Assembly: GCA_002409965.1 (NCBI GenBank)
Contig: DHON01000032.1
Span: 314-41,352 of the forward strand
Origin: Firmicutes bacterium UBA5389
GTDB lineage: Bacteria > Bacillota > DTU025
Reading direction: 5' to 3'
DNA length: 41,039 nucleotides
Positions 33,099 to 40,162 of this stretch are shown piece by piece. The notes below the pieces were generated by a model. That model did not search any database, was not told the origin of the DNA, and saw only the letters and a list, made by a program, of their open reading frames with translations. Positions within the stretch are counted from its first letter, which is position 1. Every line of letters starts with the position of its first letter. The position numbers and the translations under genes are program-made.

Positions 33099-34235
33099 CT
33101 ATCCTGCAGGCGCCGACAGCGCCAAGCGCTCGTAACGACGCAGCTGATTGGCGGATGGCGCCACACCTTGATCTACGAATCCGAGGCTCTCGTAGTATGC
33201 GCAGAGCCCCGGGCTTCCGCCATCGCACTCCAGCCTCACCATGCTTCTGCCTCGGGAGGCTATGTAGGAAGACGCCCACTCAAGCAGTGCTGCGCCGATG
33301 CCCGCTCCGGCCCACTCCTGCCTCACGCCGAGGCCGTGAACGTATCCTGCAGTGCGGTCAGATCCCGCGTCGCCCCAGCACCCCGCATCGGCCCACTTGA
33401 TCCACAGCGTACCGGCCGGCGAATCGTCGATATAGCCGATGAAGTAGTCGCAGTCGCGTATTTTGTCCGCTACATGCTGCAGGCCTTCCGAGGTGAACAG
33501 CCAGTGAGGGACGGGCCTGCCTCGGTTTACCACTCGTCGACAACTATCGGCGAGCACTTCGTAGGCGTCTTGCAGGTCTCGGGCTGCGGCACGCACAATG
33601 CGCATCGGTCCGATTCCTGTCGGCGTCTGGCTCGCCAATTGCGCATCACTGTCGTACGGCTTGAGAAGACTGAGATGAAAAGTGCGGTCCGAACCACCAT
33701 GGCCCAGCGCCATAAAGCCGGAGTCGACTGCTGCACGGGTGATGCTACAGCAGCTCTGTGCTTTATCGCGCAATCCGACTCCATAGGTTGTTCTGTGCGG
33801 GCGCGCGTCCTCCCCTGAGCCGACTATCGCCTCAAGCTCGATCAGGAATATGTCGTTACCGTGGTCGCGGTCCCCGTGACTGCCGCTGGCCGTGGCTGCC
33901 GGGATCTCAGCGTCCCATATGCGCAGGCATCCGCCTGGGGCCAGCACCCTGAAGATCTCTGCCAGCACGCGTGGGCGGAGCTGGGCCGGCATGTACATCA
34001 GCCCGAAGAAACAAGTCGCATCGTTGAAGGAGCTGTCGAGGAAAGACATGTCCGCTGCGTCCATCACCAGCTTGAGCGCATCGTTCGACACTTCTTCCAA
34101 CTCAGACCGGGAGATATCGATCGAGACGACCTGTCTGCCTAGCGCTCGACCGATCATCCCTTCGCCGCCCCCTGCTACGTCTAGCACCAGGCCGGGCACC
34201 GTGAGCTGCGACAGGTCAACCACGTCCCTGATCAT
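33099..34235 (-). CDS. Class I SAM methyltransferase-GNAT acetyltransferase fusion
   Basis: A 378-aa two-domain protein. Residues about 1-185 are a Rossmann methyltransferase with motif I LVLDVAGGGEGMIGRALG, acidic VSIDIS, and LRIWDAE. Residues about 210-378 are a GNAT N-acetyltransferase with the acetyl-CoA loop VRQEWAGAGIGAALLEWA and the terminal LCAYYESLGF. Both active regions look complete. ATG 34235 follows GGAGGT. It is 15 bases downstream of a truncated second methyltransferase gene. Antibiotic or small-molecule modification is possible, but no substrate can be read from sequence. Confidence 0.8.
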   Translation of the reverse strand: MIRDVVDLSQLTVPGLVLDVAGGGEGMIGRALGRQVVSIDISRSELEEVSNDALKLVMDAADMSFLDSSFNDATCFFGLMYMPAQLRPRVLAEIFRVLAPGGCLRIWDAEIPAATASGSHGDRDHGNDIFLIELEAIVGSGEDARPHRTTYGVGLRDKAQSCCSITRAAVDSGFMALGHGGSDRTFHLSLLKPYDSDAQLASQTPTGIGPMRIVRAAARDLQDAYEVLADSCRRVVNRGRPVPHWLFTSEGLQHVADKIRDCDYFIGYIDDSPAGTLWIKWADAGCWGDAGSDRTAGYVHGLGVRQEWAGAGIGAALLEWASSYIASRGRSMVRLECDGGSPGLCAYYESLGFVDQGVAPSANQLRRYERLALSAPAG

Positions 34236-34250
34236 TCGAGAAAGACCTCC

Positions 34251-34790
34251 TCAATCCAGCCTGGCTAAGACCATCAGTTCGATCTCGTCCATCAGAAGCG
34301 GCCTTTTGCCCCAGCTGCCGGCTGTGCCGCCCCACACATTCTCCACCCTGAAGCCAGCGACCTGCAGCATCAGTGTCAGCTCCATCGCGGTGAACCCTTT
34401 CTCCATGACCGTGGCAGAAGCTACCTCTTCCGGAAGGACAACACCCGCTCGGTGACTCACTGCGGCGCCGAGCAGGCTCGCCTCACAAAGAGTGAGGTTG
34501 TCGAACTTGCCCCGGGCAACGTCCTCATCGCTGAAGGCTGGGATCTTTCTAGGAGCGTTGAGCGCTGTGAGAACGAATCTGCCTCCCGGGACCAGCGATG
34601 CGGCGATCCCGCGAAGTATGGCGATATCATGCTCTGTCGGATCATCATCCGCGTTCAGCAGGCTGAAAGAGCCTTCGCACAGGCAGATGCAGGCGTCGAA
34701 CAGTGCGCTCCTAGGTGATTCTCCGCGTGCGGGCTGGTTCCTGCGCAACGGCCTCGTGACCGCCTGCAGGAGAGTGGGCAGGATGGACAC
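34251..34790 (-). CDS. SAM-dependent methyltransferase, N-terminally truncated
   Basis: The 179-aa frame carries only the C-terminal two thirds of a class I methyltransferase: FDACICLCEGSFSLL (motif IV region), LVPGGRFVLTALNAP and the final strand pair LMLQVAGFRVENVWGG / DEIELMVLARLD. The glycine-rich SAM motif I is missing, and the first 25-30 residues look unrelated to the family. No frame upstream supplies the missing part. Instead, upstream DNA encodes a plus-strand HepT relic, suggesting a deletion or rearrangement near 34790-34880. The product is unlikely to bind SAM. Confidence 0.65.
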   Translation of the reverse strand: MSILPTLLQAVTRPLRRNQPARGESPRSALFDACICLCEGSFSLLNADDDPTEHDIAILRGIAASLVPGGRFVLTALNAPRKIPAFSDEDVARGKFDNLTLCEASLLGAAVSHRAGVVLPEEVASATVMEKGFTAMELTLMLQVAGFRVENVWGGTAGSWGKRPLLMDEIELMVLARLD

Positions 34791-34884
34791 AACTCATCTA
34801 TTGTGCAGACTGTGGCGATGCTGGATGGAGAGAGGATGTGATGGGCGTTGGCTATCGATGGCCCTGTGAAGTCGGCGCTTTGGT

Positions 34885-35112
34885 AGAAGCAGGATAACGG
34901 GGCGGCTCGATCTGATAAACGCGAATGTTGCCCGCATGCAGCGATTCGCGGGAAGGTCATATGACGATTTCACTGCGGACCCGGACAACGCCGCCATTGT
35001 CGAGAGCTGCTTGCGGCGTTCGCGGGAAGCCGTTTTCAACGTGGGACGGCACATTCTGGTTGTGGGCAGGCATGAGCGCGTTTCATCTTCTCTCTGTCAG
35101 TGCCCCCCTTGA
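34885..35112 (+). pseudogene. HepT (DUF86) toxin relic
   Basis: A frame without a recognisable start encodes LDLINANVARMQRFAGRSYD, then DFTADPDNAAIVESCLRRSR and EAVFNVGRHIL, the conserved N-terminal helices of HepT-type HEPN proteins (compare LEVVFDIGRHIL in the intact copy at 18619). After GRHIL the sequence diverges and stops at TGA 35110-35112. The RX4HXY active site is absent. It lies in the 566-base interval between the truncated methyltransferase and the SdpI-like gene. Confidence 0.6.
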
Positions 35113-35138
35113 CACAGGAGGCATTAGTTGGATATTAT
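35109..35138 (+). promoter_or_regulatory. Sigma70-type promoter upstream of the SdpI-like gene
   Basis: TTGACA (35109-35114), an 18-base spacer and TATTAT (35133-35138). It would produce a leader of about 210 nt before the coding start at 35357; no strong hairpin was noticed in that leader. The consensus -35 overlaps the stop of the HepT relic. Confidence 0.6.
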
Positions 35139-35356
35139 ACGAGTGCAATCAACCGGAAGATGCAAAAAGCGGTTTTCGCAATGTGGGATTGAGTCAGGCG
35201 CAGGTGTTGTTGCGGGTGATCCGCTGGTTGGGATTCCTCTATCAGTCGTCAGTCTGCAGACAGTACTCGAGGACGAGACAGTTAGTGGAGATTTGTGCCT
35301 CCACTCGCAGGATGTCGGCAATTTTCGATAGCAGGACGATGTAGGGAGAGAGTCTG

Positions 35357-35728
35357 ATGAACAAACTAGCTGGAACCTACCTTGCACCGTTGATCATCGT
35401 GCCGCTTATTCTCTTGGTTTCCGGCGCCGCTCTTAAGAGGTGGCCACCCGAGAACATTAACAGTGTGTACGGATTTCGGACACGAGAGTCTTCCGAGTCT
35501 CTGACCAAATGGAAGGAAGCCAATCGCCTCATGGCAGATCTCTTGCTTGTTGGCAGTCTAGTTCTCGCTGTTCTGAACTCGGCCGTTTTTCTGTGCACTG
35601 CGTTCGCAAGTGAGGCAATTGCGGAGCGCGCATATAGGGCCACGCCGTTCTGGATGATCGGTTCCTTTGCCGTTTTCGCCATAGTCGCAATTGCCTATGT
35701 TCAACACAGTATCAAATCCATTAACTAG
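35357..35728 (+). CDS. SdpI-family membrane protein
   Basis: A 123-aa integral membrane protein with hydrophobic segments at about 7-27 (YLAPLIIVPLILLVSGAAL), 60-85 and 98-118. The loop PPENINSVYGFRTRESSES matches the SdpI family signature (P-x-x-x-I-N-x-x-Y-G-x-R-T), with W-K-x-A-N following. Bacillus SdpI is an immunity protein against the SdpC toxin, but most homologues of this short type are uncharacterised. GGGAGAGAG precedes ATG 35357. It probably forms a single-gene unit from the promoter at 35109. Confidence 0.8.
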   Translation: MNKLAGTYLAPLIIVPLILLVSGAALKRWPPENINSVYGFRTRESSESLTKWKEANRLMADLLLVGSLVLAVLNSAVFLCTAFASEAIAERAYRATPFWMIGSFAVFAIVAIAYVQHSIKSIN

Positions 35729-35859
35729 ACAGCCCTTCCCGTACCATAACTTGGCACGTTATTTGCATAACCTGCCGCGAGCCGCCGTTTCATATCAGCG
35801 TCCCGTCAGGCGTGACGATCATGTGAACGCTCACTCAATGCTGTGCGCCCGGCATGGCG

Positions 35860-36000
35860 CACTCACTTGGGTGTGCAAGTCCTCTACGTTTCACGAGAGA
35901 CCGCGGCTCAAAGTGGCCCCGGAGTCCATGAAACGCTTCAAAGGCAAGGTGAAAGAGATCCTTCGCTGATGCCAAGGGCATCATTGCCGACCTGCAGGTG
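35860..36000 (+). pseudogene. Possible group II intron reverse transcriptase/maturase relic
   Basis: A short frame encodes RLKVAPESMKRFKGKVKEIL, which closely resembles the start of the maturase X domain after the RT domain in group II intron proteins. An overlapping frame before it reads LGVQVLYVS (compare LGFxFY), and one after it reads DAKGIIADL, so several frameshifts separate the pieces. No catalytic YADD block remains. Identification rests on one conserved stretch. Nothing else coding is seen in 35729-36140. Confidence 0.4.
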
Positions 36001-36009
36001 GTATGAGAG

Positions 36010-36080
36010 GGAGGGCGGTTCGTCCGCCCTCCAATCGGTGTCAGGAGCTGAGAGCCGTTTCAGGCCAGCCTACGGCTGAG
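36010..36080 (+). ncRNA. Hairpins with a possible group II intron domain V remnant
   Basis: GGAGGGCGG / CCGCCCTCC forms a perfect 9-bp hairpin at 36010-36032. It is followed by GAGCCG (36052-36057) and TACGGCT (36071-36077), the terminal strands expected of group II intron domain V, although the internal bulge and tetraloop are not convincing. Its position just after the maturase-like relic is what one would expect for an intron 3' end. Confidence 0.25.
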
Positions 36081-36140
36081 CGCCCGTCATGAAGCTGTGA
36101 CCGTACTGGCGGTACTCACACCGCAGAGGGAGTGAGGATA

Positions 36141-36716
36141 GTGACCGAATGCGAAGACCGCCTGGCGCTTCGCGGCGTTGGGCGGGTCGGATTCTACAGC
36201 GGCTCCGACCAGACCCCGGAGGACATCCCGTTTTCCAGTTGTCTTGCGGCAGCCCTCCGCTTCATGGGAGAAGACTACTCCTGGACAACTTTCACCGAGA
36301 AGGGCAAGACCTTGCATCGCGACGACCTCTACATCGAACTGCTCGGCGCGTCAGGCATGGCCTTCGGCCTCCGCTGGAAAGACGGATGGTATCAGGACGC
36401 CGCCGATATGATGTTCGTCGCTGACCCAACCGAGATCATCCGACGATCTTTCGCTCATGTGGGCTACGGTTTCCGCGGTGTCGACAAGTCGGGCAGCCCC
36501 GACGACGAAGCGCGGTTTGTCAATGGAATCAGAGAATTCTTGAAAGCCGGCAAACCTGTCCTCAGTTTCGGAGTCGTCGGTCCGCCCGAATGCGGGGAAG
36601 CCCTCATCGGCTGGAGCTACTTCCAGGACATGCCGCCTTTAACTGCGGCGTCGAGCATGAACCTGACGGAACCCACCGCAGGCGCGACTGGTTCCCCGAC
36701 ATCTGGAGCCTCATAG
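36141..36716 (+). CDS. C39-peptidase-like hypothetical protein, N-terminal fragment
   Basis: N-terminal part of a cytosolic protein of a family with a papain/C39-like fold (BtrH-N-like). It has SSCLAAALRFMGEDYS with a candidate nucleophile Cys, LYIELLGASGMAFGLRWKDG, and KPVLSFGVVGPPECGEALIGW. Two GTGs are possible; I prefer 36141, ten bases from AGAGGG. In relatives GPPE is followed by a GY-containing segment before the LIGWSYFQ block, so an in-frame deletion is suspected at PECG/EALIGW. After DMPP the frame is lost: one T missing in TTT at 36638-36640. The last 20 or so residues are not native. Confidence 0.6.
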   Translation: MTECEDRLALRGVGRVGFYSGSDQTPEDIPFSSCLAAALRFMGEDYSWTTFTEKGKTLHRDDLYIELLGASGMAFGLRWKDGWYQDAADMMFVADPTEIIRRSFAHVGYGFRGVDKSGSPDDEARFVNGIREFLKAGKPVLSFGVVGPPECGEALIGWSYFQDMPPLTAASSMNLTEPTAGATGSPTSGAS

Positions 36717-37093
36717 TCATTGAGGACAAGGTCGACCGCGCTGATTTCCCCACTCACGGTGAGCGCGTTCTCCGGAGCCGGCATGAGATTCACAATTCAG
36801 CCGTGAGTATCGTGGCCGCATGCAGGTGGGCGGAGAGCGAACTGCTGAAGATGATGGCTGAGTCCGAAACCAAGACGGCGCCGGATTTGCTAGCCGCGGC
36901 TGACCGCCTCAGACGGGAGCATGATCTGATGCGGCAGGCTTGGGGCCTCGTCGGGGGCAACGGCAATCCGAAGGCGCATGAAGTTTTCGCCGATCCGGAA
37001 GTCAGAAAAGAGCTAGCAGACGTCATTCTGAAGGCCAGAGACCTGGATGCCGAAGCCACAGGTGTACAGCTTCGTATTCCCCTGACTGCCTAA
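36637..37093 (+). CDS. C39-peptidase-like hypothetical protein, C-terminal fragment
   Basis: Continuation of the preceding protein in the next frame: FNCGVEHEPDGTHRRRDWFP, then IWSLIVIEDKVDRADF, followed by about 120 helical residues ending VQLRIPLTA. The open frame extends upstream to 36590, but that part is out of frame with the true protein. The helical C-terminal region (RWAESELLKMMAES, LRREHDLMRQAWGLVGGN) is normal for relatives. The stop TAA (37091-37093) coincides with the junction of the decayed AbiEi copy. Confidence 0.6.
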
Positions 37094-37462
37094 GGATGAC
37101 CTCGAGATCATCCTGTGCATGGAGAGCGCTGTCCACTATCACGGGTATTGACCGGACGCCCAGTGTGTAGCACATCGCTGTCAGCAAGAACATCAACCAA
37201 GGTTCATTTCGTAGCGCCGCGCCTTCTCGGCGTGGGCGTGTGCGAAGGTATCGTTAATGAGGTAGATGTTCGCGTCTATGATAGGGAGAGGGCCGTGTGC
37301 GATGCGATACGACATTCCGGCAAGATGGACCCTGAGCTTGTCAACCAAGCGATTCGATCCTATGTCGTGGACCCTGCCAAGAATGTCGGCAGACTCGTGG
37401 ACTACGCCAGAGTGTTCCGCATCCAGCGCAAGGTCGAGAGCTCAGTGGGGGTGTGGCTGTAG
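37094..37462 (+). pseudogene. Decayed AbiEi antitoxin copy
   Basis: The DNA aligns along its length with the intact AbiEi gene (37803-38231), lacking the first 55-60 codons. Relative to that copy it has a 24-bp deletion between ATC repeats, a 2-bp deletion in GGGTATATTG, a TGG to TAG stop, and a net 32-bp deletion between ATCAA and CAAGG. The last 85 codons (from about 37202) are nearly identical, ending VGVWL. No toxin gene follows this copy. Confidence 0.9.
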
Positions 37463-37548
37463 TGGGCAGTCCGTTTGGGCTTCACTCCCGGAGCTAGCCC
37501 CGTGTCGAGGAAGTCATAGGCCGCACGGGCCATGTTCTGGCCGCGCGA

Positions 37549-37577
37549 TTGACTGATGATGGCGAAGGTGCTATGTT
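37549..37577 (+). promoter_or_regulatory. Candidate promoter of the AbiE operon
   Basis: TTGACT (37549-37554), 17-base spacer, TATGTT (37572-37577), 54 bases before the antitoxin start. AbiEi antitoxins of this family commonly autorepress by binding their own promoter. Between promoter and start lies a GC-rich stretch (GCGCGCGTCGACTAGCG) with partial dyad symmetry that could be the operator. Confidence 0.5.
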
Positions 37578-37631
37578 ACAAGTATCCGCTGCGCGCGTCG
37601 ACTAGCGGACATTTATAACGAGGTGAAGGGC

Positions 37632-38231
37632 ATGGACAGGTATGACGACGTCAGACAGATCTTCGAGTCGCATGGAGGCATTGTCAGGACGGAGGACCTG
37701 CTCAGGGAGCGTGTACACACCAGCTACATTGCGAACCTGCTCAGTGCGGGTCACATCAGCCGCATTAAGCGAGGAGTGTACGAGTGGCTCGATGACGGCC
37801 CCAAGGATGACCTCGAGATCATCGGCCGGCTGATCCCTGAAGCGATCCTGTGCATGGAGAGCGCTCTCCACTATCATGGGTATATTGACCGGACGCCCGG
37901 CGTGTGGCACATCGCTGTCAGCAAGAACATCAACAAGAAGAAGGTTAAGCTGGAATACCCGCCGATCAAGGTTCATTTCGTAGCGCCGCGCCTTCTCGGT
38001 GTGGGCGTGTGCGAAGGTATCGTCAATGAAGTAGATGTTCGCGTCTATGATAGGGAGAGGGCCGTGTGCGATGCGATACGGCATTCCGGCAAGATGGACC
38101 CTGAGCTTGTCAACCAGGCGATTCGATCCTATGTCGTGGACCCTGCCAAGAACGTCGGCAGACTCATGGATTACTCCAGAGTGTTTCGCATCCAGCGCAA
38201 GGTCGAGAACCTGGTGGGGGTGTGGCTATGA
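37632..38231 (+). CDS. abiEi: AbiEi-family type IV antitoxin
   Basis: A 199-aa antitoxin. Residues 1-60 form a winged helix (VRQIFESHGGIVRTEDLL, then LLSAGHISRIKRGVYEWL). The rest is the AbiEi C-terminal domain (AILCMESALHYHGYID, VHFVAPRLLGVGVCEG, VYDRERAVCDAIRHSGKMD). In characterised AbiE systems the antitoxin represses the operon and counteracts the nucleotidyltransferase toxin without direct contact. I prefer ATG 37632, six bases after GAGGTG, over the GTG at 37623. It overlaps the toxin gene as ATGA. A partial decayed copy lies directly upstream. Confidence 0.9.
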   Translation: MDRYDDVRQIFESHGGIVRTEDLLRERVHTSYIANLLSAGHISRIKRGVYEWLDDGPKDDLEIIGRLIPEAILCMESALHYHGYIDRTPGVWHIAVSKNINKKKVKLEYPPIKVHFVAPRLLGVGVCEGIVNEVDVRVYDRERAVCDAIRHSGKMDPELVNQAIRSYVVDPAKNVGRLMDYSRVFRIQRKVENLVGVWL

Positions 38232-39157
38232 TGGACAACGCGTCCCAGTCTGTGCTCGACAGGCTGAGAAGCAGGGCCCGACGTTCAGGGATGAGCTTCC
38301 AACTGGCGCTGCAGTTGTTCTGCCAGGAGGAGTTCCTGAGAAGGCTCGCAGTCTCGCAGTACAGGGAGCGCTTTGTCCTCAAAGGGGGACTATTGCTATA
38401 CTCATTGAGCGGCTTTGCGGGAAGGCCTACCATGGATGTGGATGTTCTGATGCGGGGGATCTCAAACGAAATCGGTACCGTTGAACAAGTGGTACGGTCG
38501 ATACTGGATGTTCCTTCAAGCAACGATTGCGTTGCCTATGATGTAGTTCGCTGCGCTCCGATTGCGGAAGGCAGAGAATACACAGGAGTGAGGGTGCAAC
38601 TCGTTGGGCGCGTCGGAAACACCGTGACTCCGTTTCACATCGACGTGGCTGTTGGAGATGTGGTAGTGCCAAAGCCAATAGAGCGAAAGATCCCGACACA
38701 ACTCGACGGGTTCAGTGCACCCGTGATTCTGACGTACTCTCTGGAATCTATTGTTGCCGAGAAATTGGAGACCATCATTGCCAGGATGAACATGAACAGC
38801 AGAATGAAGGATTTCTATGATCTCTACTACATTGCGGGCGTCTATTACATCGATGGCAGGGAACTTCAGGAAGCTGTGTTCCAGACGCTGCAGAGACGTG
38901 GAACGGCGTATGGGCGCGACACTCTGGAAAGGATCAGGGGTCTTGTGCGTGATGCAAATGTTCAATCCAGGTGGTCAAGGTTCTCCAGGAGGACGCTTGG
39001 GCTCGACGTGAGCCTTGAGGAGGTCATGGATCGAGTGTGCGGGTTCCTTCAGCCAGTGTTCGATGCCATAGTCGACGAGCGCGAGCTGTTTGGGACGTGG
39101 GACCCGCAGGAGCGATGGTACATGTCTGCACCCCGTACTGTTGGTAGTGAAGACTAG
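38228..39157 (+). CDS. abiEii: AbiEii/AbiGii-family nucleotidyltransferase toxin
   Basis: A 309-aa DUF1814 nucleotidyltransferase-like toxin. The N-terminal active site is LKGGLLLYSLSGFAGRPTMD with the DVDVL strand. The motif III/IV region is TYSLESIVAEKLETIIARMN followed by NSRMKDFYDLYYI, as in AbiEii/MenT-type toxins, which modify RNA or block translation. ATG 38228 overlaps the antitoxin stop; an in-frame GTG at 38222 is less likely. Length and motifs are complete, so the module is probably active. Such pairs also serve in phage abortive infection. Confidence 0.9.
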   Translation: MMDNASQSVLDRLRSRARRSGMSFQLALQLFCQEEFLRRLAVSQYRERFVLKGGLLLYSLSGFAGRPTMDVDVLMRGISNEIGTVEQVVRSILDVPSSNDCVAYDVVRCAPIAEGREYTGVRVQLVGRVGNTVTPFHIDVAVGDVVVPKPIERKIPTQLDGFSAPVILTYSLESIVAEKLETIIARMNMNSRMKDFYDLYYIAGVYYIDGRELQEAVFQTLQRRGTAYGRDTLERIRGLVRDANVQSRWSRFSRRTLGLDVSLEEVMDRVCGFLQPVFDAIVDERELFGTWDPQERWYMSAPRTVGSED

Positions 39158-39235
39158 CCTGGGCCTGCCAGTCCAGATGGCGGTTTCGCCAGGGGTGAGC
39201 TGAGCCCCGGTAACCTGTTCGGCATCTTGCCACAT
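39146..39235 (-). pseudogene. Possible relic of a PH-like membrane protein
   Basis: The minus strand encodes MWQDAEQVTGAQLTPGETAI followed by WTGRPRLVF. L-x-PGE-x-x-x-W-x-GRPR is a familiar N-terminal motif of bacterial PH-domain membrane proteins. The frame then runs into the AbiEii gene end with no membrane segment. The interval 39158-39586 otherwise contains only the hairpin at 39541 and a short dyad (CTGTAATACAG near 39467). Confidence 0.3.
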
Positions 39236-39540
39236 TGTCCATGCCTCCTGCCTGCGCTCAGGGCGATTGCCGTCCGGTTTCGCTGCGCCGTGCAACAGTC
39301 TCTGCACTCCGCTCGCACCGGGCAGAGATGGCGGGATAGCTAATCTGCTGTGGCGGGAGAAGAAGGCACGGTGGAAGGTCTGCAAGAGACAACAGGCCGA
39401 GTCAAACCCGAACGCAGGATGCGATCTTGCGACTGAGCCCACCGGAAACAGATGATTGATGGATATGCTGTAATACAGTATGCCGCAATGGGGGTGGATG
39501 ATAAGGAAACCCAAGTTTGATGTGTCAGAGAAGGCAAATA

Positions 39541-39556
39541 CCCCCTCAGCAGGGGG
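39541..39556 (-). terminator. Candidate terminator of the IS1634-like transposase
   Basis: CCCCCT (39541-39546), a four-base loop and AGGGGG (39551-39556). On the minus strand the stem is followed by TATTTGCC, a short T-containing tail. It lies 30 bases after the transposase stop. Confidence 0.45.
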
Positions 39557-39586
39557 CGGGGTGAACGGAGCCGTGACATCTCTGGA

Positions 39587-40162
39587 CTACACGGTTGGCT
39601 TGGCCTCATCTGCGGGCGGATCTGGGTTGATGTAGGCTTGGCTTTTGAGTATTGGACTCATGTGCCTCGGGCTCACGATTCCTTCAAGCCCCAGATCCCT
39701 GAGAATGGTCATCTGCTCGACGGTAGGTTTGGTGAGTGTCCGGACGGGCTGTGCCATGCCAGAGAACTTGTACTCGTCGATGGTGCATTCAGCTAGTTTT
39801 CGCAGAGCCGAAACAGGTTGCTTGTGGGTTGAGCCGCTCGTCTTCAAGGCTTCCTCCAGGGCGTTTAGAAGGAAATACGCAAGCACGCACACGGTGATGT
39901 GGCCCTCGACTCTGGTCTGAGCGCGAACCCGCACCGGCCTGAGTCTCACCTCCGATTTGATTACCCTGAACGCTTCTTCCACTACGTTCTTCTTCCGGTA
40001 AGCTTGTATGGCCTGTTCCGCTGAGAGTTTGGCTTCGGGAACGTCCGTGCACAGGCAGTAGAGTCCATCGTAGGCCTCCATGTCCGCGGCGGCTGCGTGC
40101 GGAACCAGCCGCGCTCTGTAGTCCTGATTTCGGAGGGCGTAGAGCCATTGCGGGAATTGCAT
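39587..40162 (-). CDS. IS1634-like DDE transposase, C-terminal fragment
   Basis: The C-terminal 191 codons of the transposase, in a different frame from the N-terminal part. It holds the third catalytic block: YRKKNVVEEAFRVIKSEVRL followed by RPVRV, with the catalytic Glu expected in VEEAF, then a VCVLAYFLLNALEEAL helix. The apparent ATG (40160-40162) is unlikely to be a true start; it follows directly on the end of the matching region of the other frame. Missing one base at about 40160-40168 explains the split. Confidence 0.75.
   Translation of the reverse strand: MQFPQWLYALRNQDYRARLVPHAAAADMEAYDGLYCLCTDVPEAKLSAEQAIQAYRKKNVVEEAFRVIKSEVRLRPVRVRAQTRVEGHITVCVLAYFLLNALEEALKTSGSTHKQPVSALRKLAECTIDEYKFSGMAQPVRTLTKPTVEQMTILRDLGLEGIVSPRHMSPILKSQAYINPDPPADEAKPTV

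Noticed and set aside
33069..33818. 249-aa plus-strand frame
   Set aside because: Antisense to the methyltransferase-GNAT fusion, whose motifs are clear on the other strand.
35128..35331. 67-codon frame before the SdpI-like gene
   Set aside because: Its start overlaps the -10 of the promoter at 35109-35138, so it would not be in the transcript. No motif recognised.
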